A stretch of DNA of 64,000 nucleotides from an uncultured Pseudodesulfovibrio sp. (GTDB taxonomy: Bacteria; Desulfobacterota; Desulfovibrionia; Desulfovibrionales; Desulfovibrionaceae). The DNA is taken from positions 2,436,001 to 2,500,000 of the forward strand of contig NZ_OY761823.1 in assembly GCF_963664965.1 (NCBI RefSeq), in the 5' to 3' direction. The translations under genes and the position numbers were made by a program. Under the pieces are notes generated by a model that did no database searches, had not been told where the DNA came from, and was given only the letters and a program-made list of their open reading frames with translations. Positions 8,434-17,643 of the stretch are shown piece by piece; the first letter of the stretch is position 1, and each line of letters starts with the position of its first letter.

Positions 8434-8510
8434 TGGTAGCGAGGAGAGGACTTGAACCTCCGACTCTGCGGATATGAGCCGCATGCTCTAACCAACTGAG
8501 CTACCTCGCC
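8434..8510 (-). tRNA. tRNA-Met (CAU), elongator type
   Basis: A 77-nt cloverleaf on the reverse strand. The acceptor stem starts GGCGAGG and the CCA end is encoded. The D-arm is AGCTCAGTTGGTTAGAGC, the anticodon stem-loop is GCGGCTCATATCCGC with anticodon CAU, and the T-arm contains GGTTCAAGTCC. The first base pairs as G-U in the acceptor stem, unlike initiator tRNA with its unpaired 1-72. A tRNA-Ile2 with lysidine-modified CAU is the main alternative. Confidence 0.93.
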
Positions 8511-8538
8511 ACGTTTGTTTCGCTCAACGCGGAGACAG

Positions 8539-8567
8539 TGTATAGACCGACTTCTTCAGCTTGGCAA
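8539..8567 (-). promoter_or_regulatory. Promoter of tRNA-Met
   Basis: On the reverse strand TTGCCA (8562-8567) and TATACA (8539-8544) are separated by exactly 17 bases. The predicted start is about 20 bases before the tRNA. Confidence 0.7.
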
Positions 8568-8605
8568 GTGGAAAAAACAAAAAAGTTTCATTTTTTTGGA
8601 ATCAT

Positions 8606-9397
8606 TTATAAAAACATGAAAATCAGTGGAACGAGAATGAGGCGGTAGACCGCAAAAGGACGAAGCGTCAGCTTGCCCAGAAGGTATATGAAAGCCTTGA
8701 TCGCGATCCATGCGGAGATGAAGGATACACCAAATCCGACAGCCAGAAAGATGAGGTCGTCAACCTTGAACAGGCCGTAGCTTTTCATGAAGTCGTACCC
8801 TGTAGCGGCAAACATGATCGGGACAGCGGCTATGAACGAGTACTCCGCAGCAACGGTGCGTCGTATGCCGAGGAGCATGCCGCCCATGATGGTTGCAGCT
8901 GAACGGGAGAATCCCGGCCAAAGAGCGAGGCATTGGAACAGGCCAACACCAAGAGCCTGCATGGGGGTGATTTCGTCAAGAGTCGTGGAGCGCTCCGTTT
9001 TGTCCATGCCTTCAACTATGAATATGAGAATGGCTCCGACTGCGAGGGCGCAGGCGACAGTAAATGGACTGAAGAGGTAGGCCTTGATGTATTTATGGGT
9101 GGCCAGTCCTACGACCGATGCGGGCAGTGATGTGAGAAACAGGAGCCAGAGTCCTTTTTTCCCAGAAAAGGATTTTTCAGGATCGTTTTTCAGCAGGCCG
9201 ATGAAACGTTCCCAGTAAAGGGCTACGACCGCCAGAATCGCACCGAGCTGAATCACTATTTCGAATGTATCCGCTTTCGGGCCTGTGAAGCCGAGAAGAT
9301 GTCCTGTGAGAATGAGATGCCCGGTGCTGGAGACCGGCAGAAATTCTGTAAGTCCCTCAATAACGCCAAGTATGATCGCCACGTACCATGAAGCCAT
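8606..9397 (-). CDS. uppP: Undecaprenyl-diphosphate phosphatase
   Basis: This 263-residue integral membrane protein removes a phosphate from undecaprenyl pyrophosphate, recycling the lipid carrier for peptidoglycan and other wall polymers. Two family signatures are clear: ILGVIEGLTEFLPVSSTGHL near the N-terminus, with the catalytic-region Glu and Ser residues, and the PGFSRSAATIMGGMLLGI segment near residue 160. Length and about eight hydrophobic segments match BacA/UppP. The gene stands alone, divergent from the small gene at 9526. Confidence 0.96.
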   Translation of the reverse strand: MASWYVAIILGVIEGLTEFLPVSSTGHLILTGHLLGFTGPKADTFEIVIQLGAILAVVALYWERFIGLLKNDPEKSFSGKKGLWLLFLTSLPASVVGLATHKYIKAYLFSPFTVACALAVGAILIFIVEGMDKTERSTTLDEITPMQALGVGLFQCLALWPGFSRSAATIMGGMLLGIRRTVAAEYSFIAAVPIMFAATGYDFMKSYGLFKVDDLIFLAVGFGVSFISAWIAIKAFIYLLGKLTLRPFAVYRLILVPLIFMFL

Positions 9398-9525
9398 TAT
9401 GTCCCCGATTGAATAATGTTGAAACTGTATTGGAAAAGGGCCTAGCTCAAGAAACCGTGTCTTGCAACCCCTTGGAAGGTGGTGTATTTCCCTATGCTGT
9501 AAAGAAACACCACGGAGAAAAAAGT

Positions 9526-9708
9526 ATGACTACTATTATGCCTCAAAGCGAACTGACCCGTAAAGCCGTCGCCTGGATCAGCGAGATGCAGACTGCCGAC
9601 GAAAAGAAGGGGCTACAGAGCCTTATTGAAGAGGCGGCTGTGAGGTTCAATCTGGGCCCCAAGGATGTGGAGTTTCTCCAGCGTTTTTACAGGGAAAAGA
9701 AGGATTAG
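9526..9708 (+). CDS. Small conserved-looking protein upstream of lptF
   Basis: This 60-residue protein is mostly helical by eye (SELTRKAVAWISEMQ, then GLQSLIEEAAVRFNLG, then FLQRFYREKKD) and has no signal peptide or membrane segment. The frame stays open upstream to 9388, but the ATG at 9526 has a clear ribosome binding site (GGAGAAAA), whereas the upstream start overlaps the uppP start region. It ends 9 bases before lptF and is probably co-transcribed with it. I do not recognise a named family. Its function is unknown. Confidence 0.65.
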   Translation: MTTIMPQSELTRKAVAWISEMQTADEKKGLQSLIEEAAVRFNLGPKDVEFLQRFYREKKD

Positions 9709-9717
9709 TCCGTCCCA

Positions 9718-10887
9718 GTGAAACTTCTTCATCGTGAAATATTCAAAGAACTGCTGAAGCTGTTCGGCTTGACTGTGACCTGCCTGCTGGGATTGATTCT
9801 CATCGGGCGGATGTTGCAGTTGCGTTCATTGTTCCTCTCTCAGAACATCGGTTTTTTCAATATCCTTCAGCTATTCTTTTTTCTGACGCCTTTTTTCCTG
9901 TTGCTGGTGACGCCGATCTCCACCATGCTCAGTGTTTTTCTGACGTTCCTGCGAATGAGTACGGACAATGAATTGACCGCTCTCAAGGCCAACGGCGTCA
10001 GTCTTTATAAAATGCTGCCCGCGCCTGTCATTTTCTGCACGCTGTGCACTCTGTTCACCTTCGGAATCTCTTTTTGGGGATTGTCGTGGGGAATGGATAT
10101 GTTCAAGACCAAGCTGTATCATTTTGCACGCACTCATTCCAAGTTCGCACTTCAACCGGGTGTGTTCAATAAAGAATTCCCAGGACTTACCTTCTATGCT
10201 CATCAGGTGGACAACGAAAAGGGGGAACTGAAATTCGCCTTTGTCCGTGATGAGTCCGTCAAGGGAACTTCTGTCGTGATTGTTGCGCCGAAGGCACAGA
10301 TTGTTTCCAATCCGGAGAATGCGGAAGTCAAACTCATTTTCAAGAAGGGAAAGATATACCGTCAGAACAATGATGAGTTGAATATTCTGCGTTTTGGGAC
10401 GTATTCGGTCAAACTCGACCTTGGCAAGCTGCTCGGCGGTTTCAATTTCAGTGAACAGAAAGCCAAGGATATGCCGTTTTTCCGACTTCGCGAAATCAGG
10501 AATGATCCTTCGAAAGCACCGTATCAGACGCCTCGATTCCACCGGAAGGTCGATACCGAGTACTTCAAGCGGCTGACTCTGCCTTTGGGGTGTATCATTC
10601 TGGGTATGTTTGCCATTCCTATCGCCTATGTTTTCAGAGGGTTGAAGCAGCAATACGGACTTTTGCTCTCAATGGGGCTTTTCTTGGTCTATTACAGTAT
10701 GTTTTCCGTCGGTGTCAGTATGGGGGAATCAGGTTCTATTCCGCCCGTTTACGGTTTATGGGCTCCCAATTTTCTGTATATTTTCGTGGCAGTGCTTGGC
10801 GCAAAGTTCGCCAACGAAGAACGGACGTTCCCGCTTGTTGAGTGGATCGCACATCTTCGCAGCAAGTGGGTGAAGGTGGCATCATGA
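9718..10887 (+). CDS. lptF: LPS export ABC transporter permease LptF
   Basis: This 389-residue member of the YjgP/YjgQ family is half of the LptFG inner-membrane permease that, with LptB, extracts lipopolysaccharide for transport across the periplasm. It shows three N-terminal membrane segments (about 12-35, 45-75 and 95-120), a periplasmic beta-jellyroll-like domain (about 125-280), and three C-terminal membrane segments beginning at RLTLPLGCIILGMFAIPIAY. The motif TDNELTALKANGVS is typical for LptF. The start is GTG, with AAGGA inside the end of the preceding gene as its likely ribosome site. The stop overlaps the lptG ATG (ATGA), so translation is probably coupled. Confidence 0.93.
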   Translation: MKLLHREIFKELLKLFGLTVTCLLGLILIGRMLQLRSLFLSQNIGFFNILQLFFFLTPFFLLLVTPISTMLSVFLTFLRMSTDNELTALKANGVSLYKMLPAPVIFCTLCTLFTFGISFWGLSWGMDMFKTKLYHFARTHSKFALQPGVFNKEFPGLTFYAHQVDNEKGELKFAFVRDESVKGTSVVIVAPKAQIVSNPENAEVKLIFKKGKIYRQNNDELNILRFGTYSVKLDLGKLLGGFNFSEQKAKDMPFFRLREIRNDPSKAPYQTPRFHRKVDTEYFKRLTLPLGCIILGMFAIPIAYVFRGLKQQYGLLLSMGLFLVYYSMFSVGVSMGESGSIPPVYGLWAPNFLYIFVAVLGAKFANEERTFPLVEWIAHLRSKWVKVAS

Positions 10888-12026
10888 GACCTTTTCTGGG
10901 AATCGGCGTACTGAGTCGCTACCTTATTCGGCAGAATCTTTTTCTGATGATTATCTGTCTTGCTGTCGGCACCTGTATCTACCTGCTTTCAGATGTCTTT
11001 GACCGTCTTGATGATTTTATCCGTGCCGGACTTGGTGTCGAGACGATTCTTTTCTATTTTCTGGTTAAAATTCCAGTGATTGTGTCGCAGCTTATGCCTG
11101 CGATTTTCCTTCTGGCTATGGTTATCCAGATGGGGGTTTTGACCCGAAGCAAGGAGCTTCTCGCTTTGCAGGCGGGAGGGGTCTCATTTGCGTGGCTTAT
11201 TCGCTTTTTTTTGATTTATGGCCTTGTCTGGGGTGCCGGACAGCTTGTTTTTTCTCAGTTTCTCGGTGTGTTCGGAGAATATGAGGCGAACAGGATTTGG
11301 AAAGAGGATGTTCGCAAGAAACATCTGGATGAATTGAAAATCCATAAGTTGTGGTTCCGGGATGGGCCGTTTATCGTTCTTGCTGACGAGGCATTCCCCG
11401 GCAAGAGTCGAGCTACCGGAATTACCGTATACGAGTTCGCCACGGACAATCAGGAATTGATTCGCATTCTGACGGCGAAAAAGGCTCTTATCGATGATAA
11501 CGGCTGGGGGCTGCTGGATGTTCACGAACTCGACACAAGGACATTCCTGTCCGTCAACCGGCTGTCGCAGTTCCTGTCGGTTCGTCAGAATCTCAAGGCA
11601 TATGCTGCCGTTGAACTGAAAGGGGACAAAGCCCAATTGCCCTTGATGGAGCTTTCAAGGACGATCAAGAAGCTTGAGGCTTCGGGGTCGAATGTGGAGA
11701 TTCTCAGGACGGCATGGCACGGAAAATGGTCGTATGCCTTTTCCATCACCATCATGGCGCTGATGGCATTGATGCTGACGACTTTTTCGGAGAATGTTTA
11801 CGCGAATATCGGGCTTTCGCTCATCATTATCTTTGTTCAGTACGGCGTTCACGTAGTAGGAGCGACAGCAGGCGAGAAAGGCGTGCTGCCGCCCATTTTG
11901 GCTGCATGGCTCGGCAATATCATTATGGGTGGTGTTGCGTCGCTTCGGTTGGCGTGGGTCGCCTTGCCGGGGTTTCAGTCAACTCTTCGTGAGTGGCTGG
12001 TCGGTCTGCGACTGATTCGTTCCTGA
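10884..12026 (+). CDS. lptG: LPS export ABC transporter permease LptG
   Basis: The 380-residue second permease of the LptBFGC lipopolysaccharide exporter, also of the YjgP/YjgQ family. The opening LSRYLIRQNLFLMIICLAVG, the segment SKELLALQAGGVS, the periplasmic domain (about 120-270) and three C-terminal membrane segments all fit. I chose the ATG at 10884, which overlaps the lptF stop as ATGA; the frame is open further upstream but inside lptF. The stop codon directly abuts the stop of the convergent engB gene at 12027, and no terminator is seen between them. Confidence 0.93.
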   Translation: MRPFLGIGVLSRYLIRQNLFLMIICLAVGTCIYLLSDVFDRLDDFIRAGLGVETILFYFLVKIPVIVSQLMPAIFLLAMVIQMGVLTRSKELLALQAGGVSFAWLIRFFLIYGLVWGAGQLVFSQFLGVFGEYEANRIWKEDVRKKHLDELKIHKLWFRDGPFIVLADEAFPGKSRATGITVYEFATDNQELIRILTAKKALIDDNGWGLLDVHELDTRTFLSVNRLSQFLSVRQNLKAYAAVELKGDKAQLPLMELSRTIKKLEASGSNVEILRTAWHGKWSYAFSITIMALMALMLTTFSENVYANIGLSLIIIFVQYGVHVVGATAGEKGVLPPILAAWLGNIIMGGVASLRLAWVALPGFQSTLREWLVGLRLIRS

Positions 12027-12608
12027 TTATTCCCCGGCGTATTCCGCCAGAATATCCCAGAGCTTTTCTTCGCCCATTCCTGTTTTGCTGGAAAAAAGAA
12101 GTGGTTTTTTGGCTTGTTGCAAAATGTCCTGCCACTGGTTTTGCACGATGGAGCGTTCCTTCTGTTTCGGCTTGTCCGATTTGGTCAGGACCGGGATGAT
12201 TGGAATGCCCATGTTTCGAAGGTAGGATGTGAGCTCGAGGTCGAGCTTTTGTGGTTTGAGACGCGAGTCGAGCAGAACGGCAACGGCTTTGAGCTGTGAG
12301 TTGCCTTGGATGTAAGCGTCAATCAGTTTTGCCCATTTGGCGCGTTCTGTCTTGGAGCATTTGGCATAGCCGTAACCCGGTAGATCTACGAGAAAAAAAC
12401 CATCCGGATTGACTTTGTAATAGTTCAAACTGCGGGTTTTGCCCGGTTTCGAGCTGATCTTTGCCAGTTTTTTGCGACCTGCTAATCGGTTGACGAGAGA
12501 TGATTTTCCGACGTTGGAACGGCCGGCAAGGGCAATTTGTGCCTCATCAAAGTTCTCAAGTTGCTTGATTTCGTATATTGTTTTGACTAACTCGATGGTT
12601 CGGTTCAT
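12027..12608 (-). CDS. engB: Ribosome biogenesis GTPase EngB/YihA/YsxC
   Basis: This 193-residue small GTPase takes part in large ribosomal subunit assembly. All G motifs are visible: G1 in [12 protein letters not shown]2 threonine in [10 protein letters not shown]3 in DLPGYG and G4 in TKSD. Length is normal for the family. It is convergent with lptG and divergent from aroQ. Confidence 0.96.
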   Translation of the reverse strand: MNRTIELVKTIYEIKQLENFDEAQIALAGRSNVGKSSLVNRLAGRKKLAKISSKPGKTRSLNYYKVNPDGFFLVDLPGYGYAKCSKTERAKWAKLIDAYIQGNSQLKAVAVLLDSRLKPQKLDLELTSYLRNMGIPIIPVLTKSDKPKQKERSIVQNQWQDILQQAKKPLLFSSKTGMGEEKLWDILAEYAGE

Positions 12609-12712
12609 AAAGAAATACCGTTTTCGTGTTTGGATGTTTAAAAAGTAATGTTCTCTTTATTGCGGCTTCTAGTCAAGGCGCGAAAGCGGCAATCGGGATG
12701 TGCGGAGGCAAA

Positions 12713-13174
12713 ATGGGTAAACTCAGAGTATTGATTCTCAACGGCCCCAATCTGGGGTACATCGGCAAGCGACAGCCGGAAATTTACGGCTCGCAAACCA
12801 TGGATGACATGCCTGAAATTATTCGTCGGGTAATGGGAGATCGGGCTGTCGATGTCGTTACGACTCATTTTCAGTCCAATTCCGAAGGCGCTCTTATTGA
12901 CCGTCTGGAGTTGGCCCGCGAAGAGGGGATTGATGGCGTGGTTTTCAATGCCGGAGCGTATACGCATACGAGCCTTGCCTTGGCGGATTGTCTTGCGTGG
13001 ATCGAGGTGCCGTGCGTGGAAGTACATATCAGTAACATCTGGGCGCGAACAGATCAGCCGCTGCGGCAGCAAAGCCTGATGGGCGAAAGGTGTATCGGCG
13101 TGATTGCCGGATTCGGGATTCTGAGTTATGCCCTTGCTGTTGAAGCGCTGTATCAGCACATCAAAGGCGAGTAG
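12713..13174 (+). CDS. aroQ: 3-dehydroquinate dehydratase, type II
   Basis: This 153-residue dodecameric-type enzyme dehydrates 3-dehydroquinate to 3-dehydroshikimate, step three of the shikimate pathway. The family opening LILNGPNLGYIGKRQPEIYG contains the lid arginine (Arg20) and catalytic tyrosine (Tyr25). The later motifs VFNAGAYTHTSLALADC and VEVHISNIW hold the substrate-binding Asn and His residues. The usual NLN at the start is NLG here, a small deviation. The ATG at 12713 has GGAGG 4 bases upstream and is preferred over the longer frame from 12626. efp follows 54 bases later and is probably in the same transcript. Confidence 0.95.
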   Translation: MGKLRVLILNGPNLGYIGKRQPEIYGSQTMDDMPEIIRRVMGDRAVDVVTTHFQSNSEGALIDRLELAREEGIDGVVFNAGAYTHTSLALADCLAWIEVPCVEVHISNIWARTDQPLRQQSLMGERCIGVIAGFGILSYALAVEALYQHIKGE

Positions 13175-13228
13175 AAAGAGAAAAGCTGGTTCCCCGTGGT
13201 TTCGGGGATAAATTTATTGGGAGCAAGT

Positions 13229-13786
13229 ATGATTTCGACCAAAGATTTCAGGACCGGACTGAAAATTGAGATAGATGGAAAACCTTTTGAAATTGTTGAA
13301 TTTCAGCATTTCAAGCCGGGTAAAGGCGGTGCTATGGTTCGTACCAAGCTGCGCCAGATGAAGACAGGACAGGTTCTGGATAAGACTTTCCGTTCCGGTG
13401 AAAAGGTCAAAAAGCCGGATATGGTTTTTACCGAGATGCAGTACATCTATAAGGATGGAACGGACTTCGTTTTCATGGATTTGGAAACGTACGAGCAGAT
13501 GAACGTCGCTGGTGAGAATGTTGGTGAAAAGGGTGGCTACATCAAGGAAGGCGATACCGTTAAAGTTAACCTGTATAATGGGGAGCTTATCGGTGTTGAA
13601 CTGCCTGCAAACGTAACCTTGAAAGTTGCCCAGACTGATCCGGGCGTACAGGGTGACCGTGTGAGCAACGCAACCAAGCCTGCGACCCTTGAGACCGGCC
13701 TTCAGGTCAACGTACCGCTTTTCATCAATGAGGATGACCTCATCAAGGTGGACACCCGTAGCGGTGAATACCTTGGACGTGAATAA
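13229..13786 (+). CDS. efp: Translation elongation factor P
   Basis: This 185-residue three-domain factor relieves ribosome stalling at polyproline. The opening [20 protein letters not shown], the KPGKGGA loop with Lys32 at the position that is post-translationally modified in other bacteria, and the C-terminal signature [19 protein letters not shown] are all present. The ATG at 13229 has GGGAG about 5 bases upstream. Which modification enzyme acts on Lys32 cannot be told from this window. A strong terminator follows. Confidence 0.97.
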   Translation: MISTKDFRTGLKIEIDGKPFEIVEFQHFKPGKGGAMVRTKLRQMKTGQVLDKTFRSGEKVKKPDMVFTEMQYIYKDGTDFVFMDLETYEQMNVAGENVGEKGGYIKEGDTVKVNLYNGELIGVELPANVTLKVAQTDPGVQGDRVSNATKPATLETGLQVNVPLFINEDDLIKVDTRSGEYLGRE

Positions 13787-13819
13787 TCAGTACTTGCAAC
13801 TCTTTGTGAAAATTGCGTA

Positions 13820-13857
13820 AAAAGGTCATGGGCGGTTCGCTGTCCATGACCTTTTTT
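13820..13857 (+). terminator. Terminator after efp
   Basis: AAAGGTCATGG at 13821-13831 pairs with CCATGACCTTT from 13844, with a 12-base loop, and the arm runs into six T. It separates aroQ-efp from ftsK, which starts 18 bases later. Confidence 0.88.
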
Positions 13858-13874
13858 CAAAGTGGGGATTCTAC

Positions 13875-16106
13875 GTGGCTCGAAAGCAGATTAAATCGGC
13901 ACAGACTAAACGAAAGGGATACGGCAGAGAGTTTGCCGGTCTGTTTTTTCTTTTTCTTTCCGCTTTTCTTTTTTTGAGTCTGCTTTCATTTCATCCCAAT
14001 GATCCCAGTTTCAATCAGGCTGTTAGCAGCGACTGGAATGTTCAGAATGTCGTTGGTGTTGCCGGCTCCTACTGTGCAGGATTTCTTGTGGCCATGTTTG
14101 GCCTTGGGGCCATGGTTTGGCCTTTCTATTTCCTTTATATAGGTCTGGGAAGATTCGTCAGCAGGATTCGGATGTCCAAGACCCGTTGGGCCGGACTTGT
14201 CGGTTTGTTCATTGTTTTCGAGGCATGGGCCATGCATCCATGGATTGCCGATGTCCCTTCGGATGCATACGGGTTGATCGGCAGCGGATATCTGGGACGG
14301 GAAATCATTACTCGGTTTACCTTGCCGTATCTTCGTCCTGTTGGCGCTTTTCTGTTGTGGCTCTTTGTTACCATCGTCTCTTTTCAGGCGGTTGCAGGGT
14401 TCAGCTGGGCTTCAGTTTGGAGTCGTATTGTCGAATGGTGGATGCAGTACCGTGAAGGGGCTGCGGAGCGTGCCGAGATACGTCAGCAGAAGAAAGAGGC
14501 CAAGGCAGCTAAGAAGGCTGCAAAAGCGGAAGAGAAAGAGCCGCAGGAACCCATGGATATTCAATTTGTCGATCTTGAAGACGGCAGAGAGAATAAGTCG
14601 AAAAGTCAACAGAAGCCCAAGGCACAACCGAAAAAGCCGCAAAAGAAGGCGGCTCCTGTGCCGAAAAACACGGCAGGGGATGAACATCCAAGCACGGGTT
14701 TACTGACGGCTCCACCGGAGCAAATGACTACGCAGACTCCCGAAGTGTTGCAACCTTTGGCTGACCGTCTCAAGGAATGTTTGAATGATTTCAATGTGCA
14801 GGGTGAAATCAAGCGCGTCGTGCCCGGTCCGGTTGTCACCATGTTCGAGTTCAAGCCTGCTCCGGGTGTCAAAGTCAGCAAGATTGAAAACCTGACTGAT
14901 GACATTGCCTTGGCCCTGAAGGCCGAATCTGTTCGTATCGAAGCTCCCATCCCCGGCAAGGACAGTGTTGGGATCGAAATCCCGAACATTGATCGGGAGA
15001 CTGTGTACTTACGTGAAGTTTTGGAATCAAAGGCTTTTACGGATAGTTCGTCTCCGCTGACTTTGGCGCTGGGTAAGGACATCCATGGAACGACCCGCGT
15101 GGCTGATCTGGCCAAAATGCCGCACCTTCTGGTTGCGGGTGCCACAGGAGCCGGTAAGTCTGTCGGAATCAACGGTTTTCTGCTCAGCCTGTTGTACAAG
15201 GCCGGACCGGATAAGGTGAAGTTGCTTCTGGTTGACCCGAAGCGAATTGAGCTTGCGCCATATGCCGAACTGCCACACTTGGTTCATCCGGTCGTGACTG
15301 AGATGAATCTTGCCAAAAGCGCTTTGGAGTGGGCTGTTTTCGAGATGGATTGCCGTTACCAGAAGATGGCGCAGCTCGGCGTACGCAATATCGAGGGATA
15401 CAACAAGAAACTGACTGATATGGGCGATAATGTTCCCGAGGAATTCGCGCATATGAAGAGCATGCCGTATCTCGTCATTATCATTGATGAGTTGGCAGAC
15501 CTCATGATGACTGCTGCTAAGGATGTCGAGCAGTGTATCGTCAGGCTGGCACAGCTTGCCCGTGCAGCCGGCATTCACATGGTTTTGGCAACGCAGCGTC
15601 CGAGCGTTGATGTTGTGACAGGTCTTATCAAGGCCAACTTTCCAACACGAATTTCCTTCTTTGTCACCTCGAAGTTCGATTCCCGAACAATTCTTGATGC
15701 TGTCGGGGCCGAACGTCTGCTCGGACGAGGCGACATGCTGTTCAAGCCGAGCGGCGGCAAGTTGAAACGTATGCACGGTGCGTACGTTGATGAGACGGAA
15801 ATTGCACAGGTCGTGAATTTCTGGAAGGAACATGAGCCGCAGGAATTCGAACTTGATTTTGCTGACTGGAAAAAGGAAGCTAGCGGCCCCAACGGTTCCG
15901 CTGGTATCGGCCAGTCTGACGATCCCGTTTATGACGAGGCGGTACAGTTCGTGCTTGATCAGGGTAAGGCGTCTATCTCCCTGTTGCAGAGACGCTTCAG
16001 GATCGGGTTCAACCGTGCAGCCAGATACATTGAACAAATGGAAATGGACGGGATTCTCGGTCCACAGGAAGGCAGTAAGCCTCGCAAAGTACTTTCCAAA
16101 GAATAA
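13875..16106 (+). CDS. ftsK: DNA translocase FtsK/SpoIIIE
   Basis: This 743-residue protein anchors at the septum and pumps chromosomal DNA during division, activating XerCD at dif. It has four or five N-terminal membrane segments (about 20-185) and a charged Lys/Ala/Glu-rich linker (about 195-290). The RecA-like motor has Walker A GATGAGKSV (422-430) and Walker B IIIDELADLMM, and the C-terminal gamma winged-helix (about 680-743; SISLLQRRFRIGFNRAARYI) reads KOPS sequences. The start is GTG with GGGGA upstream. xerD lies elsewhere in this window (34.4 kb). lolA follows 12 bases downstream, so the two are likely one transcript. Confidence 0.96.
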   Translation: MARKQIKSAQTKRKGYGREFAGLFFLFLSAFLFLSLLSFHPNDPSFNQAVSSDWNVQNVVGVAGSYCAGFLVAMFGLGAMVWPFYFLYIGLGRFVSRIRMSKTRWAGLVGLFIVFEAWAMHPWIADVPSDAYGLIGSGYLGREIITRFTLPYLRPVGAFLLWLFVTIVSFQAVAGFSWASVWSRIVEWWMQYREGAAERAEIRQQKKEAKAAKKAAKAEEKEPQEPMDIQFVDLEDGRENKSKSQQKPKAQPKKPQKKAAPVPKNTAGDEHPSTGLLTAPPEQMTTQTPEVLQPLADRLKECLNDFNVQGEIKRVVPGPVVTMFEFKPAPGVKVSKIENLTDDIALALKAESVRIEAPIPGKDSVGIEIPNIDRETVYLREVLESKAFTDSSSPLTLALGKDIHGTTRVADLAKMPHLLVAGATGAGKSVGINGFLLSLLYKAGPDKVKLLLVDPKRIELAPYAELPHLVHPVVTEMNLAKSALEWAVFEMDCRYQKMAQLGVRNIEGYNKKLTDMGDNVPEEFAHMKSMPYLVIIIDELADLMMTAAKDVEQCIVRLAQLARAAGIHMVLATQRPSVDVVTGLIKANFPTRISFFVTSKFDSRTILDAVGAERLLGRGDMLFKPSGGKLKRMHGAYVDETEIAQVVNFWKEHEPQEFELDFADWKKEASGPNGSAGIGQSDDPVYDEAVQFVLDQGKASISLLQRRFRIGFNRAARYIEQMEMDGILGPQEGSKPRKVLSKE

Positions 16107-16118
16107 TCGGAGTTTTTC

Positions 16119-16811
16119 ATGACCAGATCTTTCACCCAAAGCGTTGCAATCGTGGCGTTTTGTCTTTTCCCGTTTTGTGCGATGGCAGCCGATTCGCTCC
16201 CCGTTGAAGAACTTCCGGATTTGATTCAGCAGCGTTACGAAACACTCAAGACGTTTCGGGCTGATTTTGTTCAGGAGTTGACCAACGTTGCAAGCGGTGA
16301 AGTAGAAGAGCGCACCGGTCACATCTGGTTTAAGCAGCCATCAAAGGTGCGCTGGGAAACCGTGAAACCGGAAAAGGAGTTGCTGATCGTTGGTCCTGAC
16401 TATGCATGGGATTACATCGAGGATGAACAGCTTGCCTTGAAATACAGCGTTGCATCCCTGCTGGATTCCAAGACAATTCTGCGTTTCATCTCTGGTCAGG
16501 CCAATCTCAAGGAAGACTTTGTCGTCAAGACCGAGTGGCAGGGCGCTGATGAAGTCCGTGCCAAGTGGGGCAAGGGTTTCAGCGTCATGCAGCTTGTTCC
16601 GAAAGAGGCCGAGCCGGGGATGGTGTTGGCGTATATCGGCGTTGAGCCTGACAGCGGTTTGCTGCGTCAGGTCATGATTGTCGATTTTTACGGCAATGGA
16701 AACGAATTGCGTTTATCCAACGTCGAGCTTGATGTGGATCTTCCCAAGGGAATGTTCACCTTTACACCACCGGAAGGTGTGCAGGTTGAGGACAATACTC
16801 AGGGGTTCTAG
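16119..16811 (+). CDS. lolA: Outer-membrane lipoprotein carrier protein LolA
   Basis: This 230-residue periplasmic chaperone accepts lipoproteins from LolCDE and carries them to the outer membrane. It has a signal peptide with an AMA-AD type cleavage site near residue 23. The LolA body is recognisable from TFRADFVQELTN, GHIWFKQPSKVRWE and the segment LIVGPDYAWDYIEDEQ. It follows ftsK by 12 bases. Its last four bases overlap the end of the convergent pseudouridine synthase gene. Confidence 0.93.
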   Translation: MTRSFTQSVAIVAFCLFPFCAMAADSLPVEELPDLIQQRYETLKTFRADFVQELTNVASGEVEERTGHIWFKQPSKVRWETVKPEKELLIVGPDYAWDYIEDEQLALKYSVASLLDSKTILRFISGQANLKEDFVVKTEWQGADEVRAKWGKGFSVMQLVPKEAEPGMVLAYIGVEPDSGLLRQVMIVDFYGNGNELRLSNVELDVDLPKGMFTFTPPEGVQVEDNTQGF

Positions 16812-17563
16812 GCGAGCTTGACTGCCTTCTTCAGGGCTGAAAGCTCTTTGTCGCTGAGTTCCCGCCATTTTCCGCGCTTGAGGTTTCCAAGTGCCAGAGG
16901 CCCTTGTTTGACGCGGTGCAGTCTCAGGATCGTCAGGCCGAAATCATCGCACATGCGTCGAATCTGACGGTTGATGCCCTGAATCAGGGTGAGTTCCAGA
17001 GTCTGATTTCCTGCGATTGCCTTTTTTCGTTCAACCTTGATGGGGGCGAGTTTTTCACCATCACTCAGTGTCATGCCGTTTCGCATTGTCTTGAGTGCGT
17101 GGTCGGAAACCGTGCCCCTGATGGTCACTTCATAGACTTTGGGCAGATGCCATTTGGGATGGGTGAGGCGATAGCAAAGATCGCCATCCGTTGTCAGCAG
17201 CAACAGACCTTCCGAGAAGTAATCCAGACGGCCGACCGGGAAGGGACGCATCTTCTGGATTTTGGCAGGGAGCAGATCGAGAACCGTTTCTCTGCCTTGC
17301 GGGTCTTTGGCTGTCGTTACGGTCTCAACCGGTTTGTGGAGCATGATCGTGATGTCGCTGCCGCCGGACTGGTCAAGACGGATGGTTTTGCCATCGACCG
17401 CGACCTTGTCGGAAGAAGTGACCTTGATGCCCGGGGAATCCGCCACGCTTCCATTGACAGTGACTCGACCTGCAAAAACAAGATCGTCGGCACCGCGTCG
17501 TGACGCGATGCCGCATTGTGCAATGAATTTATTCAGTCGAATCGGGCTATTATTCTCCGGCAT
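16808..17563 (-). CDS. Pseudouridine synthase, RsuA/RluB/E/F family
   Basis: This 251-residue enzyme converts a uridine in rRNA to pseudouridine. An S4 RNA-binding domain (IRLNKFIAQCGIASRRGAD, about residues 8-60) precedes the catalytic domain, whose GRLDYFSEGLLLLT motif holds the catalytic Asp and whose INRQIRRM motif is typical. The overall layout is RluB-like (23S rRNA), but RsuA or RluE/F cannot be excluded from sequence alone. I chose the ATG at 17563 because AAAGGA sits 8 bases upstream; an ATG three codons earlier would have no spacing from that site. Confidence 0.9.
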   Translation of the reverse strand: MPENNSPIRLNKFIAQCGIASRRGADDLVFAGRVTVNGSVADSPGIKVTSSDKVAVDGKTIRLDQSGGSDITIMLHKPVETVTTAKDPQGRETVLDLLPAKIQKMRPFPVGRLDYFSEGLLLLTTDGDLCYRLTHPKWHLPKVYEVTIRGTVSDHALKTMRNGMTLSDGEKLAPIKVERKKAIAGNQTLELTLIQGINRQIRRMCDDFGLTILRLHRVKQGPLALGNLKRGKWRELSDKELSALKKAVKLA

Positions 17564-17643
17564 TGGGTGCATCCTTTATGGCTGTTCTATTATGAGGTAG
17601 CCGGATGCATACGTGCAGTACCCGCTGACCATCAAGCGCGTTA

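Noticed and set aside
8121-8510. Possible integration site at tRNA-Met
   Set aside because: No repeat of the tRNA 3' end and no integrase or foreign gene beside it were found.
15027-16322. 431-residue reverse frame opposite ftsK and lolA
   Set aside because: It crosses two well-supported forward genes and shows no recognisable domain.
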